Assembly (NCBI GenBank): GCA_021806345.1
Contig: JAJZXP010000374.1
Location: forward strand, 1 to 32,894
DNA from: Thermoplasmata archaeon
GTDB taxonomy: Archaea > Thermoplasmatota > Thermoplasmata > Thermoplasmatales > Thermoplasmataceae
Direction of reading: 5' to 3'
Length of the DNA: 32,894 nucleotides
Shown in pieces: positions 22,350-29,510 of the stretch. Position 1 is the first letter of the stretch, and every line of letters starts with the position of its first letter. Below the pieces are notes generated by a model. It was not told where the DNA came from, did not search any database, and saw only the letters and a list, made by a program, of their open reading frames with translations. The translations under genes were made by a program, and so were the position numbers.

Positions 22350-23459
22350 TCAGTTATACGTTTTAAATACGTGATATTTGTTGTCTCTCTCTACAGGTGT
22401 CATTCCGATTTGTTTTAATGCCCTAATTATACTTTCTTTCCTCAAGTTTCCCACCTGTTTTCCTGTCGCTGGAATCACCCTTTCATCATATATTGTTCCT
22501 CCCCAGTCGTTTGCTCCGAAGAGAATTGCCATTTGCCCCATTTCAATCCCATTTGTAAGCCATGAAGATTGAATAACTGGTAGATGATTGTTTAAAACTA
22601 TTCTCGAAATTGAAATATTTCTCAAAACTTCTTCTCCACCGACTCTTGATTTTACTAACCCAAGTCTTTCCAACTCAGTGTTTCCGGGTTCAAAATTCCA
22701 AGGCGTGAATGAAAGAAAACCATAATACTTCTTTTGAAGAGCTAAGAGTGCAAGGAGGTGGTCTGCCTTATGATAACTGTTTTCAACATGCCCAAACATC
22801 ATAGTCGCACTGGTTTTTATTCCGATCTTATGAGCTGTCTCCATTACGTCGAGCCATTGTTTTCCTGAGCCAGGTGGTCTTCTCAGTACTTTTCTTACAT
22901 CATCAGAGAAAATTTCTGCTCCTGCGCCAGGAATGGTTTCTAATCCTGCGGATCTCAATCTTTCAAGAGTTTCTTCAATGCTCATCCTCTCTTTTATTGA
23001 AATGAATGAGATTTCAGAAGTTGATAATCCATTTATTCCTACGGTTGGATTGTTCTTTCGTATGGTTCTAAACATTTCCTCATAAAAATCCAATCCCAAC
23101 TCAGGATTTACACCACCCTGGATCAAAAGTTGCTTTATTCCATATTTTTGATTGAATGAACTTACCCTTTCAGATACCTGCTGAGGTGACATAAGATATG
23201 CATCTTCTTCCTTTCCTGTTCTATAAAATGCGCAAAAGTTACATCTTACATTGCAAATGTTAGTGTAATTTAGAATCATATTGGAAACAAATGAAACCTG
23301 TCTTCCACTAATACGGTCAGTTATTTTTCTGGCAATCCTACCGAGCGATTTTATATCAACTTCGTCGTAAAGATAGACTATTTCTTCTCTTTCAAGCTGT
23401 CCCCCATTTATTGCTTTTCTCTCTATTGTTTCTAATGGAGAACTTTCAATCGAAAGCAT
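22350..23459 (-). CDS. mqnC: Radical SAM cyclic dehypoxanthine futalosine synthase (MqnC type)
   Basis: 369 residues. The radical SAM cluster motif is Cys69-x3-Cys73-x2-Cys76 within NYTNICNVRCNFCAFYR, close to the MqnC consensus; MqnE proteins instead tend to have a CAF followed by other residues. Further family segments: QLLIQGGVNPELGLDFYEE, ERLRSAGLETIPGAGAEIF (Ala where GGGAEI is usual) and MMFGHVE. The enzyme closes the second ring in the futalosine route to menaquinone, which Thermoplasma-type archaea use for their menaquinones. It is transcribed away from mqnE; a minus-strand TATA at 23480-23490 is 26 nt from ATG 23459. The adjacent mqnE and mqnA support the call. Confidence 0.9.
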   Translation of the reverse strand: MLSIESSPLETIERKAINGGQLEREEIVYLYDEVDIKSLGRIARKITDRISGRQVSFVSNMILNYTNICNVRCNFCAFYRTGKEEDAYLMSPQQVSERVSSFNQKYGIKQLLIQGGVNPELGLDFYEEMFRTIRKNNPTVGINGLSTSEISFISIKERMSIEETLERLRSAGLETIPGAGAEIFSDDVRKVLRRPPGSGKQWLDVMETAHKIGIKTSATMMFGHVENSYHKADHLLALLALQKKYYGFLSFTPWNFEPGNTELERLGLVKSRVGGEEVLRNISISRIVLNNHLPVIQSSWLTNGIEMGQMAILFGANDWGGTIYDERVIPATGKQVGNLRKESIIRALKQIGMTPVERDNKYHVFKTYN

Positions 23460-23479
23460 ACCTAGAAATGAAGTTGATA

Positions 23480-23490
23480 TAGATAAATAA
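23480..23490 (-). promoter_or_regulatory. TATA box for mqnC-truD
   Basis: Minus strand TTATTTATCTA centred about 26 nt before ATG 23459; leaderless spacing. The remaining 23491-23698 stretch has no supportable gene; a second TATA-like GGTTTTAAAT at about 23624-23633 is unassigned. Confidence 0.45.
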
Positions 23491-23698
23491 TTCTAAAAAA
23501 TTTCTTAAAGAACGCTGAATAATCTATTTCACCTTATATTTTTCAAAGAAGTTTGATGATCTATTTCCATCTGAAACGGCATTTCAAAACTTTACTTTAA
23601 TTTTTTATTAACCATTCAAGGTAAGGTTTTAAATCCATACAACAACCCACAAAAGAAGCAAAAAAACATATCCCCGTTAATTCTCGGAAAAGATCGCA

Positions 23699-23710
23699 CA
23701 AGTTTTATAG
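23699..23710 (+). promoter_or_regulatory. TATA box for mqnE-mqnA
   Basis: CAAGTTTTATAG centred about 29 nt before ATG 23735. TTCTCG (about 23682-23687) and CGAGAA (about 23716-23721) flank it as 6-bp inverted arms. Confidence 0.5.
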
Positions 23711-23718
23711 GTCTTCGA

Positions 23719-23742
23719 GAAATCATGGTGCATCATGATTTC
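23719..23742. promoter_or_regulatory. 24-bp near-perfect palindrome over the mqnE start codon (candidate operator)
   Basis: The 24 bp read GAAATCATGGTG then CATCATGATTTC. Eleven of twelve symmetric pairs match; the only exception is a G/T pair at 23728/23733. The centre is between 23730 and 23731 and the mqnE ATG (23735-23737) lies in the right arm. With a TATA box near 23705 the transcription start should fall inside the palindrome, so a bound dimer would block initiation. As RNA it would make a poor hairpin because there is no loop. Role is inferred. Confidence 0.6.
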
Positions 23743-24844
23743 AACTTACTCTCAAGACTACTGGTTAGACTTACTCAAACAGGGTCATAGAATCACGAGA
23801 GAAGAAGGACTGGAAATCGTTGAGGACTTTGACTTACACAGTTTGATGACAATGGCAGATAATCTTACAGACTTCCAGATTGGCAATACTGTTACCTTTG
23901 CGGTCTCATATAATATTAATTACAGTAATTACTGCGCTGCTAGCTGCCCAATCTGTGCTTTCTACGTTCCTTCAAAAATTAGAGGAAAAACAGACAAGGG
24001 GTATGAATTAACCGTTGAAGATGTAAAGAAAGAGTTAGAAAAAGCCAAAATGTACGAACCTACAGAAATACACATCGTAGGAGGATTCAATCCTTTCCTT
24101 CCCATTGAATACTATGAAGAAATATTTACGACGGTAAGGAAGTATATGCCAACCGCAGTGCTCAAGGCACTAACAATACCGGAAATTGATTTTATTGCAA
24201 GGACTACTGGAAACTCGCTTAAAGAAACTGTTTCGAGACTTAAGAGCGCAGGTATGCAAGCCCATACCGGAGGTGGTGCAGAAATATTTGATGCAGAAAT
24301 CAGAAAAATAATCAGTACACCTGAAAAAATAAGTGGCGAAAAATGGTTAGAAGATGCTAGAATAATTCATGAAATGGGAATTCCGGGAAATTCAACTATG
24401 ACCTATGGGCACGTTGAGAAGTGGGAACATATAGTAGATCACATGGTAAGATTGCGGGACCTGCAATCAGAAACCGGTGGCTTTTTATCATTTATACCTC
24501 TGAAATACAGTCCAGAAAACACCCCTTTGTTAAAAATGGGAAAGGTTCAGGGACCATCGTCAGGCGAAAAAGACCTTAAAGTAATAGCTCTTGCGAGATT
24601 AATAATGGGCAAATGGATGAGAAATATTAGTGTATATTGGGTTGCAATGGGCAAGGGAATTGGACAAATGGCCCTAACGGGAGGAGGCAATGATCTGGTA
24701 GGTACTGCCGCAAGTGAAAAAATTTTTGGTGCAACAAATAGACACGAAGTTACAACGGTGGAAGACTTAAGCAGATTGGTTTCAGAAGTTGGGAAGATAC
24801 CCGCAAAGAGAGATACATTTTACAATATTAGGGGTTATTTTTGA
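23735..24844 (+). CDS. mqnE: Radical SAM aminofutalosine synthase (MqnE type)
   Basis: 369 residues. Radical SAM motif Cys67-x3-Cys71-x2-Cys74 (NYCAASCPICAFY). MqnE-like segments follow: HIVGGFNPFLPIEYYEEIF, LKALTIPEIDFIARTTG, GGGAEIF, STMTYGHVE, and LRDLQSETGGFLSFIPL with ENTPL. MqnE builds aminofutalosine from enolpyruvyl-oxybenzoate and S-adenosylmethionine in menaquinone synthesis. ATG 23735 fits a TATA box 29 nt upstream and lies inside the palindrome described separately; another ATG at 23725 is out of frame. The stop overlaps the mqnA TTG by 4 nt. It is a paralog of the divergent mqnC; the pair plus mqnA makes a coherent pathway unit. Confidence 0.9.
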   Translation: MISTYSQDYWLDLLKQGHRITREEGLEIVEDFDLHSLMTMADNLTDFQIGNTVTFAVSYNINYSNYCAASCPICAFYVPSKIRGKTDKGYELTVEDVKKELEKAKMYEPTEIHIVGGFNPFLPIEYYEEIFTTVRKYMPTAVLKALTIPEIDFIARTTGNSLKETVSRLKSAGMQAHTGGGAEIFDAEIRKIISTPEKISGEKWLEDARIIHEMGIPGNSTMTYGHVEKWEHIVDHMVRLRDLQSETGGFLSFIPLKYSPENTPLLKMGKVQGPSSGEKDLKVIALARLIMGKWMRNISVYWVAMGKGIGQMALTGGGNDLVGTAASEKIFGATNRHEVTTVEDLSRLVSEVGKIPAKRDTFYNIRGYF

Positions 24845-25623
24845 AGAAATTATGGCTGATTGATCTTATACACAGCGACCCTCTTTTTTTAAAATCTCGA
24901 GAATTTTTCGAAGTTAATAGAGGCACGACGCAGGATTCATTGAGATTTCTGCTGAGTGGTGAAACCGATTATGCCATGATATCACTTGTAGATTATTTTA
25001 AGAACAAAGATATTCTAAAACTTCAAAGCGGTCCAACAATCACGGGAAAAACCAGGTCAAATTCAAATTTGCTTATTTCAAGCGGAGATGATCCAATCGA
25101 AAGAATGAAAATTTCAGTAACGAAAGAGACAGAGACTACGGCATTTTATTTGAGATTGGTTTTAGATAAGTTATTTCCTGAGTCTACCCTGGAAAGGAGC
25201 GAAAAGACCAGCGCTGAAGATCTTCTTAATGAAAATAAATATGCTCTGGTCATTGGCGACAAAGCAATGAATGTGTATAGAACGAACTACAAGATCATCC
25301 TTGATGTTACACATATGATGTCAAGACTTTACAGTTTTTATTCGGTTTATGCAGTCACTGCTTCTTTGAAGGAATGCGAAGATGATAAAAATTTGGAAAA
25401 ACTGTGCAGAATACCTTCCTGGGAAATCAGGAGGGAAATTCAGGAAATAGCAAAACGAAGAGATGTTGCGGAGAATTTGCTGACAGAATACTATAATGTG
25501 ATCTCTTATGATTTTAATCCATTTATTAAGAAAAATATAGATATAATGGAAAAAATTTATGAAGAAAATAGGGATAGAATTTTTTCAGGTGACAGGAAAC
25601 TAAAAATGACGGAAAAATTTTGA
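24841..25623 (+). CDS. mqnA: Chorismate dehydratase (MqnA family)
   Basis: 260 residues of the MqnA/MqnD periplasmic-binding-protein-like fold. Consistent signs are an N-terminal DYAMISLVDYF segment, the SNSNLLIS stretch near residue 75-82, and YALVIGDKAMNVYR (MqnA has ALxIGDxA). MqnA dehydrates chorismate to 3-enolpyruvyl-oxybenzoate, the substrate of MqnE. Start TTG 24841 overlaps the mqnE stop as TTGA, a typical coupled junction. The sequence is diverged, so MqnD (which cleaves the later intermediate) is a possible alternative; position next to mqnE and the GDKA motif favour MqnA. No mqnB or mqnD lies in this window. Confidence 0.8.
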   Translation: MKKLWLIDLIHSDPLFLKSREFFEVNRGTTQDSLRFLLSGETDYAMISLVDYFKNKDILKLQSGPTITGKTRSNSNLLISSGDDPIERMKISVTKETETTAFYLRLVLDKLFPESTLERSEKTSAEDLLNENKYALVIGDKAMNVYRTNYKIILDVTHMMSRLYSFYSVYAVTASLKECEDDKNLEKLCRIPSWEIRREIQEIAKRRDVAENLLTEYYNVISYDFNPFIKKNIDIMEKIYEENRDRIFSGDRKLKMTEKF

Positions 25624-25634
25624 TTCGCCATTGA

Positions 25635-25663
25635 TTGTTAGGTTGGTTGACAGTTTCTAACAA
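25635..25663. repeat. Inverted repeat between mqnA and guaB
   Basis: TTGTTAG (25635-25641) and CTAACAA (25657-25663) are perfect 7-bp arms; ACCTAA at 25667-25672 can also pair with TTAGGT at 25638-25643. It ends just before the guaB TATA region. It may be a terminator-like hairpin for mqnA or an operator for guaB. Confidence 0.35.
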
Positions 25664-25673
25664 ATACCTAACT

Positions 25674-25692
25674 ACATTATAAATATTTAAAT
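25674..25692 (+). promoter_or_regulatory. TATA region for guaB
   Basis: CATTATAAATATTTAAAT, with the 3' box centred about 29 nt before ATG 25715. Confidence 0.5.
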
Positions 25693-25714
25693 ATGACTTT
25701 TTTCTAACTTCAAC

Positions 25715-27169
25715 ATGTATAGGGAAAAAATTAGCAGCGCAAGAGAAGGATTGACTTTTGATGACGTGTTAGTTGTGCCAAACCTTTCACCCATAGAGCC
25801 AAGAGAAACAAACCTTGAAACAAGATTCTCACGTAATATAAAACTTAATGTGCCTATTTCTTCATCTCCGATGGATACCGTTACAGAATGGGAAATGGCA
25901 ATTTCAATGGCAAGAATTGGTGGAATTGGGATTATCCACAGAAACATGTCAAGAAATGAAGAGGCTGCCATGGTTAGAAATGTTAAGAGAGCAGAGTCCC
26001 TGATAATTAGAAATGTTTATACAATCGATAAAAAAACACCAATTTCTGTTGCAAGAAATATAATGGAAACGAGGAATATTGCAGGATTTCCTGTTATTGA
26101 AAATGAGAAACTTGTAGGAATTGTCACCAAGAGGGATTTTGAATTTTCTGGAACAAAGGACGGCACTATTTCTGAAATAATGACCAAGGATGTTGTATTT
26201 GCCGATGACAAAATATTACCCGAAGAGGCTAGAAAGATGCTTTATGAACATAGAATCGAAAAACTTCCTCTGGTGGATAAGAATATGAAAGTTGTCGGAC
26301 TTGTAACATCCAAAGATATCACAACTAGGCAAAAGTTTCCAACTGCGACTAGGGATAAAGAGGGAAAATTGAGAGTTGGAGCGGCTGTTGGGCCATTTGA
26401 CACAGACAGAGCATTGCTTCTGGAAAAGGAGGGGGCGGATTTACTTGTAATTGATACTGCTCATGCACACAATGACAATGTTTTGAATGCAATCAAGAAG
26501 TTAAAGAAAGAGATAAGTGTGGATATTGTCGTCGGAAACATTGCCACTTCAAAGGCTGCTGAAGATCTGATTTCATTTGATGTTGATGGATTAAAAGTAG
26601 GGATAGGTCCGGGATCCATTTGCACAACGCGTATTGTTGCAGGAATAGGAGTTCCCCAAATCACAGCAATAAGCGATGCTGCAGACATTGCAAAAGAACA
26701 CAAGATACCAATAATTGCCGATGGTGGAATTAGATTCTCAGGAGATATTGTGAAAGCAATTTCAGCGGGAGCTGATTCGGTTATGTTGGGATCACTTCTT
26801 GCTGGCACAGACGAAAGCCCAGGTCAGGAGATGATAATCAACGGGAGAAAATATAAAGCATACAGAGGAATGGGTTCAATGGGAGCTCTGAGTAAGGGAT
26901 CGGACAGGTATGGTAAGTTCTCAGGAAGTAAATTTGTCGCTGAGGGTGTTGAAGGCGCGGTACCTTACAGGGGTAAAGTTGAGGAGACAGTTTACCAGCT
27001 GTCCGGGGGTATCAGGGCAGGAATGGGATACTCTGGATGTATCAACATTAAAGAGTTAAAAGAAAAAACCTCATTCATAAGGATTACGACCAATGGCCTT
27101 GCAGAGAGCCACCCGCATGATATTAGGGTAGTATCAGAACCACCAAACTATCAGTTGTATCAGAACTGA
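25715..27169 (+). CDS. guaB: Inosine-5'-monophosphate dehydrogenase
   Basis: 484 residues, the normal length for IMPDH with a Bateman module. The TIM barrel starts with GLTFDDVLVVP and SSPMDTVTE; two CBS domains are inserted at about 98-150 and 155-205. The catalytic Cys303 is in GIGPGSICTTRIVAG, followed by DGGIRFSGDI, the phosphate-binding GADSVMLGSLLAGTDE and the mobile flap YRGMGSMGA. The enzyme oxidises IMP to XMP, the substrate of the GMP synthase whose ATPase subunit is at 14897. Own promoter; single-gene unit ending in a T-rich stretch. Confidence 0.98.
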   Translation: MYREKISSAREGLTFDDVLVVPNLSPIEPRETNLETRFSRNIKLNVPISSSPMDTVTEWEMAISMARIGGIGIIHRNMSRNEEAAMVRNVKRAESLIIRNVYTIDKKTPISVARNIMETRNIAGFPVIENEKLVGIVTKRDFEFSGTKDGTISEIMTKDVVFADDKILPEEARKMLYEHRIEKLPLVDKNMKVVGLVTSKDITTRQKFPTATRDKEGKLRVGAAVGPFDTDRALLLEKEGADLLVIDTAHAHNDNVLNAIKKLKKEISVDIVVGNIATSKAAEDLISFDVDGLKVGIGPGSICTTRIVAGIGVPQITAISDAADIAKEHKIPIIADGGIRFSGDIVKAISAGADSVMLGSLLAGTDESPGQEMIINGRKYKAYRGMGSMGALSKGSDRYGKFSGSKFVAEGVEGAVPYRGKVEETVYQLSGGIRAGMGYSGCINIKELKEKTSFIRITTNGLAESHPHDIRVVSEPPNYQLYQN

Positions 27170-27185
27170 TTGAACCATATATTCT

Positions 27186-27209
27186 AAATTTTTTAAAATT
27201 ATTATTTTT
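27186..27209 (+). terminator. T-rich terminator candidate after guaB
   Basis: AAATTTTTTAAAATTATTATTTTT, with a T6 and a T5 run starting about 17 nt after the guaB stop. Archaeal transcription often ends at such oligo-T runs; no strong hairpin is needed. Confidence 0.45.
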
Positions 27210-27228
27210 GGCGAATTTGAGTAAATAG

Positions 27229-27239
27229 ATATTTAATTT
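27229..27239 (+). promoter_or_regulatory. TATA box for the GDPD gene
   Basis: GATATTTAATT centred about 24 nt before ATG 27257. Confidence 0.4.
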
Positions 27240-27256
27240 TAATGTAATTAAGGTTG

Positions 27257-27991
27257 ATGGTCATTAACTTGATCGGTCATAGGGGAGATGCTTCTAGGTA
27301 TACAGAAAACACTATTGGCGCTTTCCTCAGCGCAAAAAAATGCAATCTTTACGGAATTGAACTGGACATCCAGATCACCAGAGACAGAAAGATTGTAGTG
27401 TATCATGACTCATCCGCTGAGCGGTTATTAAGGCTCAAAGGAACAATTAGCGACTATGATTACGGGGAGATTGAAAACATCACCATCGGAAAAAATGGTG
27501 AGAGGGTTCCTCTTTTGGAAAACGTTCTCGACATACAGGACAACGTAAAATTATTCATTGAACTCAAGACAAGGGATGAGGATGGATTTAGAATTAATGA
27601 AGGACTGGAGAAAGAGTTGAATCGTTTGCTCCAAAAAAGAGATATTAGTGAATTGATATTGATATCCTTCGATGTAGTCGCAATTAGGGAGATGAAGGAG
27701 ATGAATATCAATTATAAGACTGGACTTGACATTGCGCCTGAAATGAAGATCATGCTGGACAGTATGCTCAAATCAAGAGTTCCATCCTTCATTAATTTTA
27801 TACTGCCGGACTATAAGTTGCTGTTTGAGGAGAAGTATCTGAATTTCACAAAAACTTTTCAGAATGTGATTCCATGGTCAATAAAAAATATAAATGAAAT
27901 AAAGAAACTACGAGAATTAGAAATTGATACATTCATCTGTGATAATCCATGCTCTATATCCAGAGATCTGGCAAAATCAAAAATTTTGTGA
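27257..27991 (+). CDS. Glycerophosphodiester phosphodiesterase family protein
   Basis: 244 residues from ATG 27257; the codon before it is an in-frame TTG. GDPD motifs are complete: IGHRG (His8, Arg9), ENT (17-19), ELD (Glu35, Asp37), YHD (His50, Asp51) and IELK (Glu102, Lys104). These enzymes hydrolyse glycerophosphodiesters to an alcohol and glycerol phosphate. In an archaeon the substrate is probably a head group or degradation product of ether lipids. No signal peptide, so it acts in the cytoplasm. The upstream gap carries a TATA box; the next gene, an alpha/beta hydrolase, is 80 nt downstream and may belong to the same degradative function, though that is only context. Confidence 0.9.
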   Translation: MVINLIGHRGDASRYTENTIGAFLSAKKCNLYGIELDIQITRDRKIVVYHDSSAERLLRLKGTISDYDYGEIENITIGKNGERVPLLENVLDIQDNVKLFIELKTRDEDGFRINEGLEKELNRLLQKRDISELILISFDVVAIREMKEMNINYKTGLDIAPEMKIMLDSMLKSRVPSFINFILPDYKLLFEEKYLNFTKTFQNVIPWSIKNINEIKKLRELEIDTFICDNPCSISRDLAKSKIL

Positions 27992-28071
27992 ACTATCATT
28001 TTAGATTCTTATCAACGAAGCAGATCTTACGGGCCACTAAATATTAAGGAAAGTTAGTAATTTCGTATGGA

Positions 28072-28779
28072 ATGGAAAGAAAAACCCTGAATACTAAGTT
28101 TGGAGAAATTTCCTATTTAATCAGGAATGGAGAAAAATATCTCATTCTTCTTCATGGTCTTGGTGGGAGAGGAAACAATTTTCTTACTCTTGCGTCAAAA
28201 ATTGACAAAAGGTGCGGAATTATTTTACCCGATTTATTGGGTCATGGAAAATCCGCAAAACTAATGGATATAACAATTGAAATGCAATCGAATATGATCA
28301 AAGAAATGATCCATATTCTCCAGTTGAAAAATTATTTCATAGGAGGAAATTCTTACGGAGGTTGGGTTGCTCTCTTTCATGAAGTGAATTATGGTACTTC
28401 AGAAGGAATCATTTTGCTAGATAATGCAGGAACAAATCCCACTGTTGGAGACCAGGGTGAGGAGTCTGTGGAGAGATTTATGGACAGAATAAGGAGGGTA
28501 ACTCCCAATAATAACATGAATGTGATTGAATCCATTGTAAGAAAAAACTCCGGAAATGGATATAAAATCAATGAAAAAGATCTTATGGACCTCAATATGC
28601 CTGCCATGATAATATGGGGGGAAGAAGACACTATGATCTCTAAATCATACGGAGAAAGAATGAGCGAACTGATCAAAAATTCCAAATTACACATCCTTAC
28701 AGGAATTGGCCATACACCTCATGTCAAAGCGACCGAAAAAGTATCCGTATTAATTAATGATTTTCTTGATAGGAAATGA
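28072..28779 (+). CDS. Alpha/beta-hydrolase fold protein
   Basis: 235 residues. The oxyanion-hole motif LLHGLGGRG is at 26-34, the nucleophile elbow GGNSYGGW puts Ser94 as nucleophile, Asp186 lies in IIWGEEDTMIS and His214 in GIGHTPH, so the Ser-Asp-His triad is complete. A helical cap lies between about residues 115 and 170. It could be an esterase, lipase or C-C hydrolase; the sequence does not show the substrate. No signal peptide or membrane anchor. ATG 28072 is preferred over an out-of-frame ATG at 28067. Its last 30 nt overlap the convergent amidohydrolase gene. Confidence 0.88.
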   Translation: MERKTLNTKFGEISYLIRNGEKYLILLHGLGGRGNNFLTLASKIDKRCGIILPDLLGHGKSAKLMDITIEMQSNMIKEMIHILQLKNYFIGGNSYGGWVALFHEVNYGTSEGIILLDNAGTNPTVGDQGEESVERFMDRIRRVTPNNNMNVIESIVRKNSGNGYKINEKDLMDLNMPAMIIWGEEDTMISKSYGERMSELIKNSKLHILTGIGHTPHVKATEKVSVLINDFLDRK

Positions 28780-29508
28780 GTAAATTCCCGGATCCTCTGA
28801 GATTCTCTGTTCAAACTTGCCACTTACATCGTGCTTGAACAGCGTACTTTGAAAGTTATCCATGTTCCTGAACTCTTCCACTTCTATTCTTATAGCATCA
28901 CTTTCTTCATAGGGGGATACAAATATAGAGTCGCCTTTAAAGGGACTGCCATTTGAATTTACGCTTACAACACTCATTCGATTTTCAAGAGATCTGGATT
29001 TAATATACTGATGCCACTCTTTATGAAAATCGTGGCGAATTAGAGATGGATTAAATATAACATTGGCACCATTGATTGCACTGATTTTTGCAAAGAATGG
29101 AAAATCTATATCGTAGCATATCGCTACTGCAAAAGAAAAACCATTTAGTTCGAATATCTTGATTACCCTACCCGGACTGATTCTTGATCTTTCTCTGCTA
29201 AACGGTACTAATTTATCCTGGTAACCCAGCAGCTTTCCCCTTTGGAAAACGTATGATCTATTGTATAATTGACCACTATCACTGACCAAAATTGAGCCTG
29301 CAATTAGAATAACATGTTTCGATACCTCAGACAATCTTTGAATAATTTCGGTTATCAATTTAACATCCACCACATCTTTAAAAATTCTTTCGGGAAGTAT
29401 GACCACTCCTTCCCTGATCATATTCTCTTCAAGATTGTTCATAAAAATATCTGAATGATTGCTTTCTATCGGTTCTGATTGAAATCCTTGAAATTTGATG
29501 CTTTTCAA
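28750..29508 (-). CDS. Carbon-nitrogen hydrolase (nitrilase superfamily)
   Basis: 252 residues with the nitrilase catalytic triad: Glu40 in VILPERIF, Lys99 in YQDKLVPF and Cys131 in AVAICYDIDFP. The stretch PSLIRHDFHKEWHQYIKSRS and the ENRMSVVSVNSNG segment match the fold. Members hydrolyse amides or nitriles; no subfamily is clear, and known archaeal relatives include omega-amidase-like and N-carbamoyl enzymes. It is the last gene of the thioesterase-coaBC-amidohydrolase operon, 2 nt after coaBC. Its 3' 30 nt overlap the alpha/beta hydrolase gene on the opposite strand. Confidence 0.9.
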   Translation of the reverse strand: MKSIKFQGFQSEPIESNHSDIFMNNLEENMIREGVVILPERIFKDVVDVKLITEIIQRLSEVSKHVILIAGSILVSDSGQLYNRSYVFQRGKLLGYQDKLVPFSRERSRISPGRVIKIFELNGFSFAVAICYDIDFPFFAKISAINGANVIFNPSLIRHDFHKEWHQYIKSRSLENRMSVVSVNSNGSPFKGDSIFVSPYEESDAIRIEVEEFRNMDNFQSTLFKHDVSGKFEQRISEDPGIYSFPIKKIIN

Positions 29509-29510
29509 TT

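Noticed and set aside
22350..23459. MqnC gene considered as CofH (F420 FO synthase subunit)
   Set aside because: CofH shares the fold, but the NYTN...CAFYR motif and the neighbouring mqnE and mqnA fit menaquinone synthesis better; phylogeny would settle it.
23552..23574. Possible C/D box small RNA (TGATGA, 11 nt, CTGA)
   Set aside because: The C box lacks the leading purine and no C' and D partner follow within the usual distance, so only half of the structure exists.
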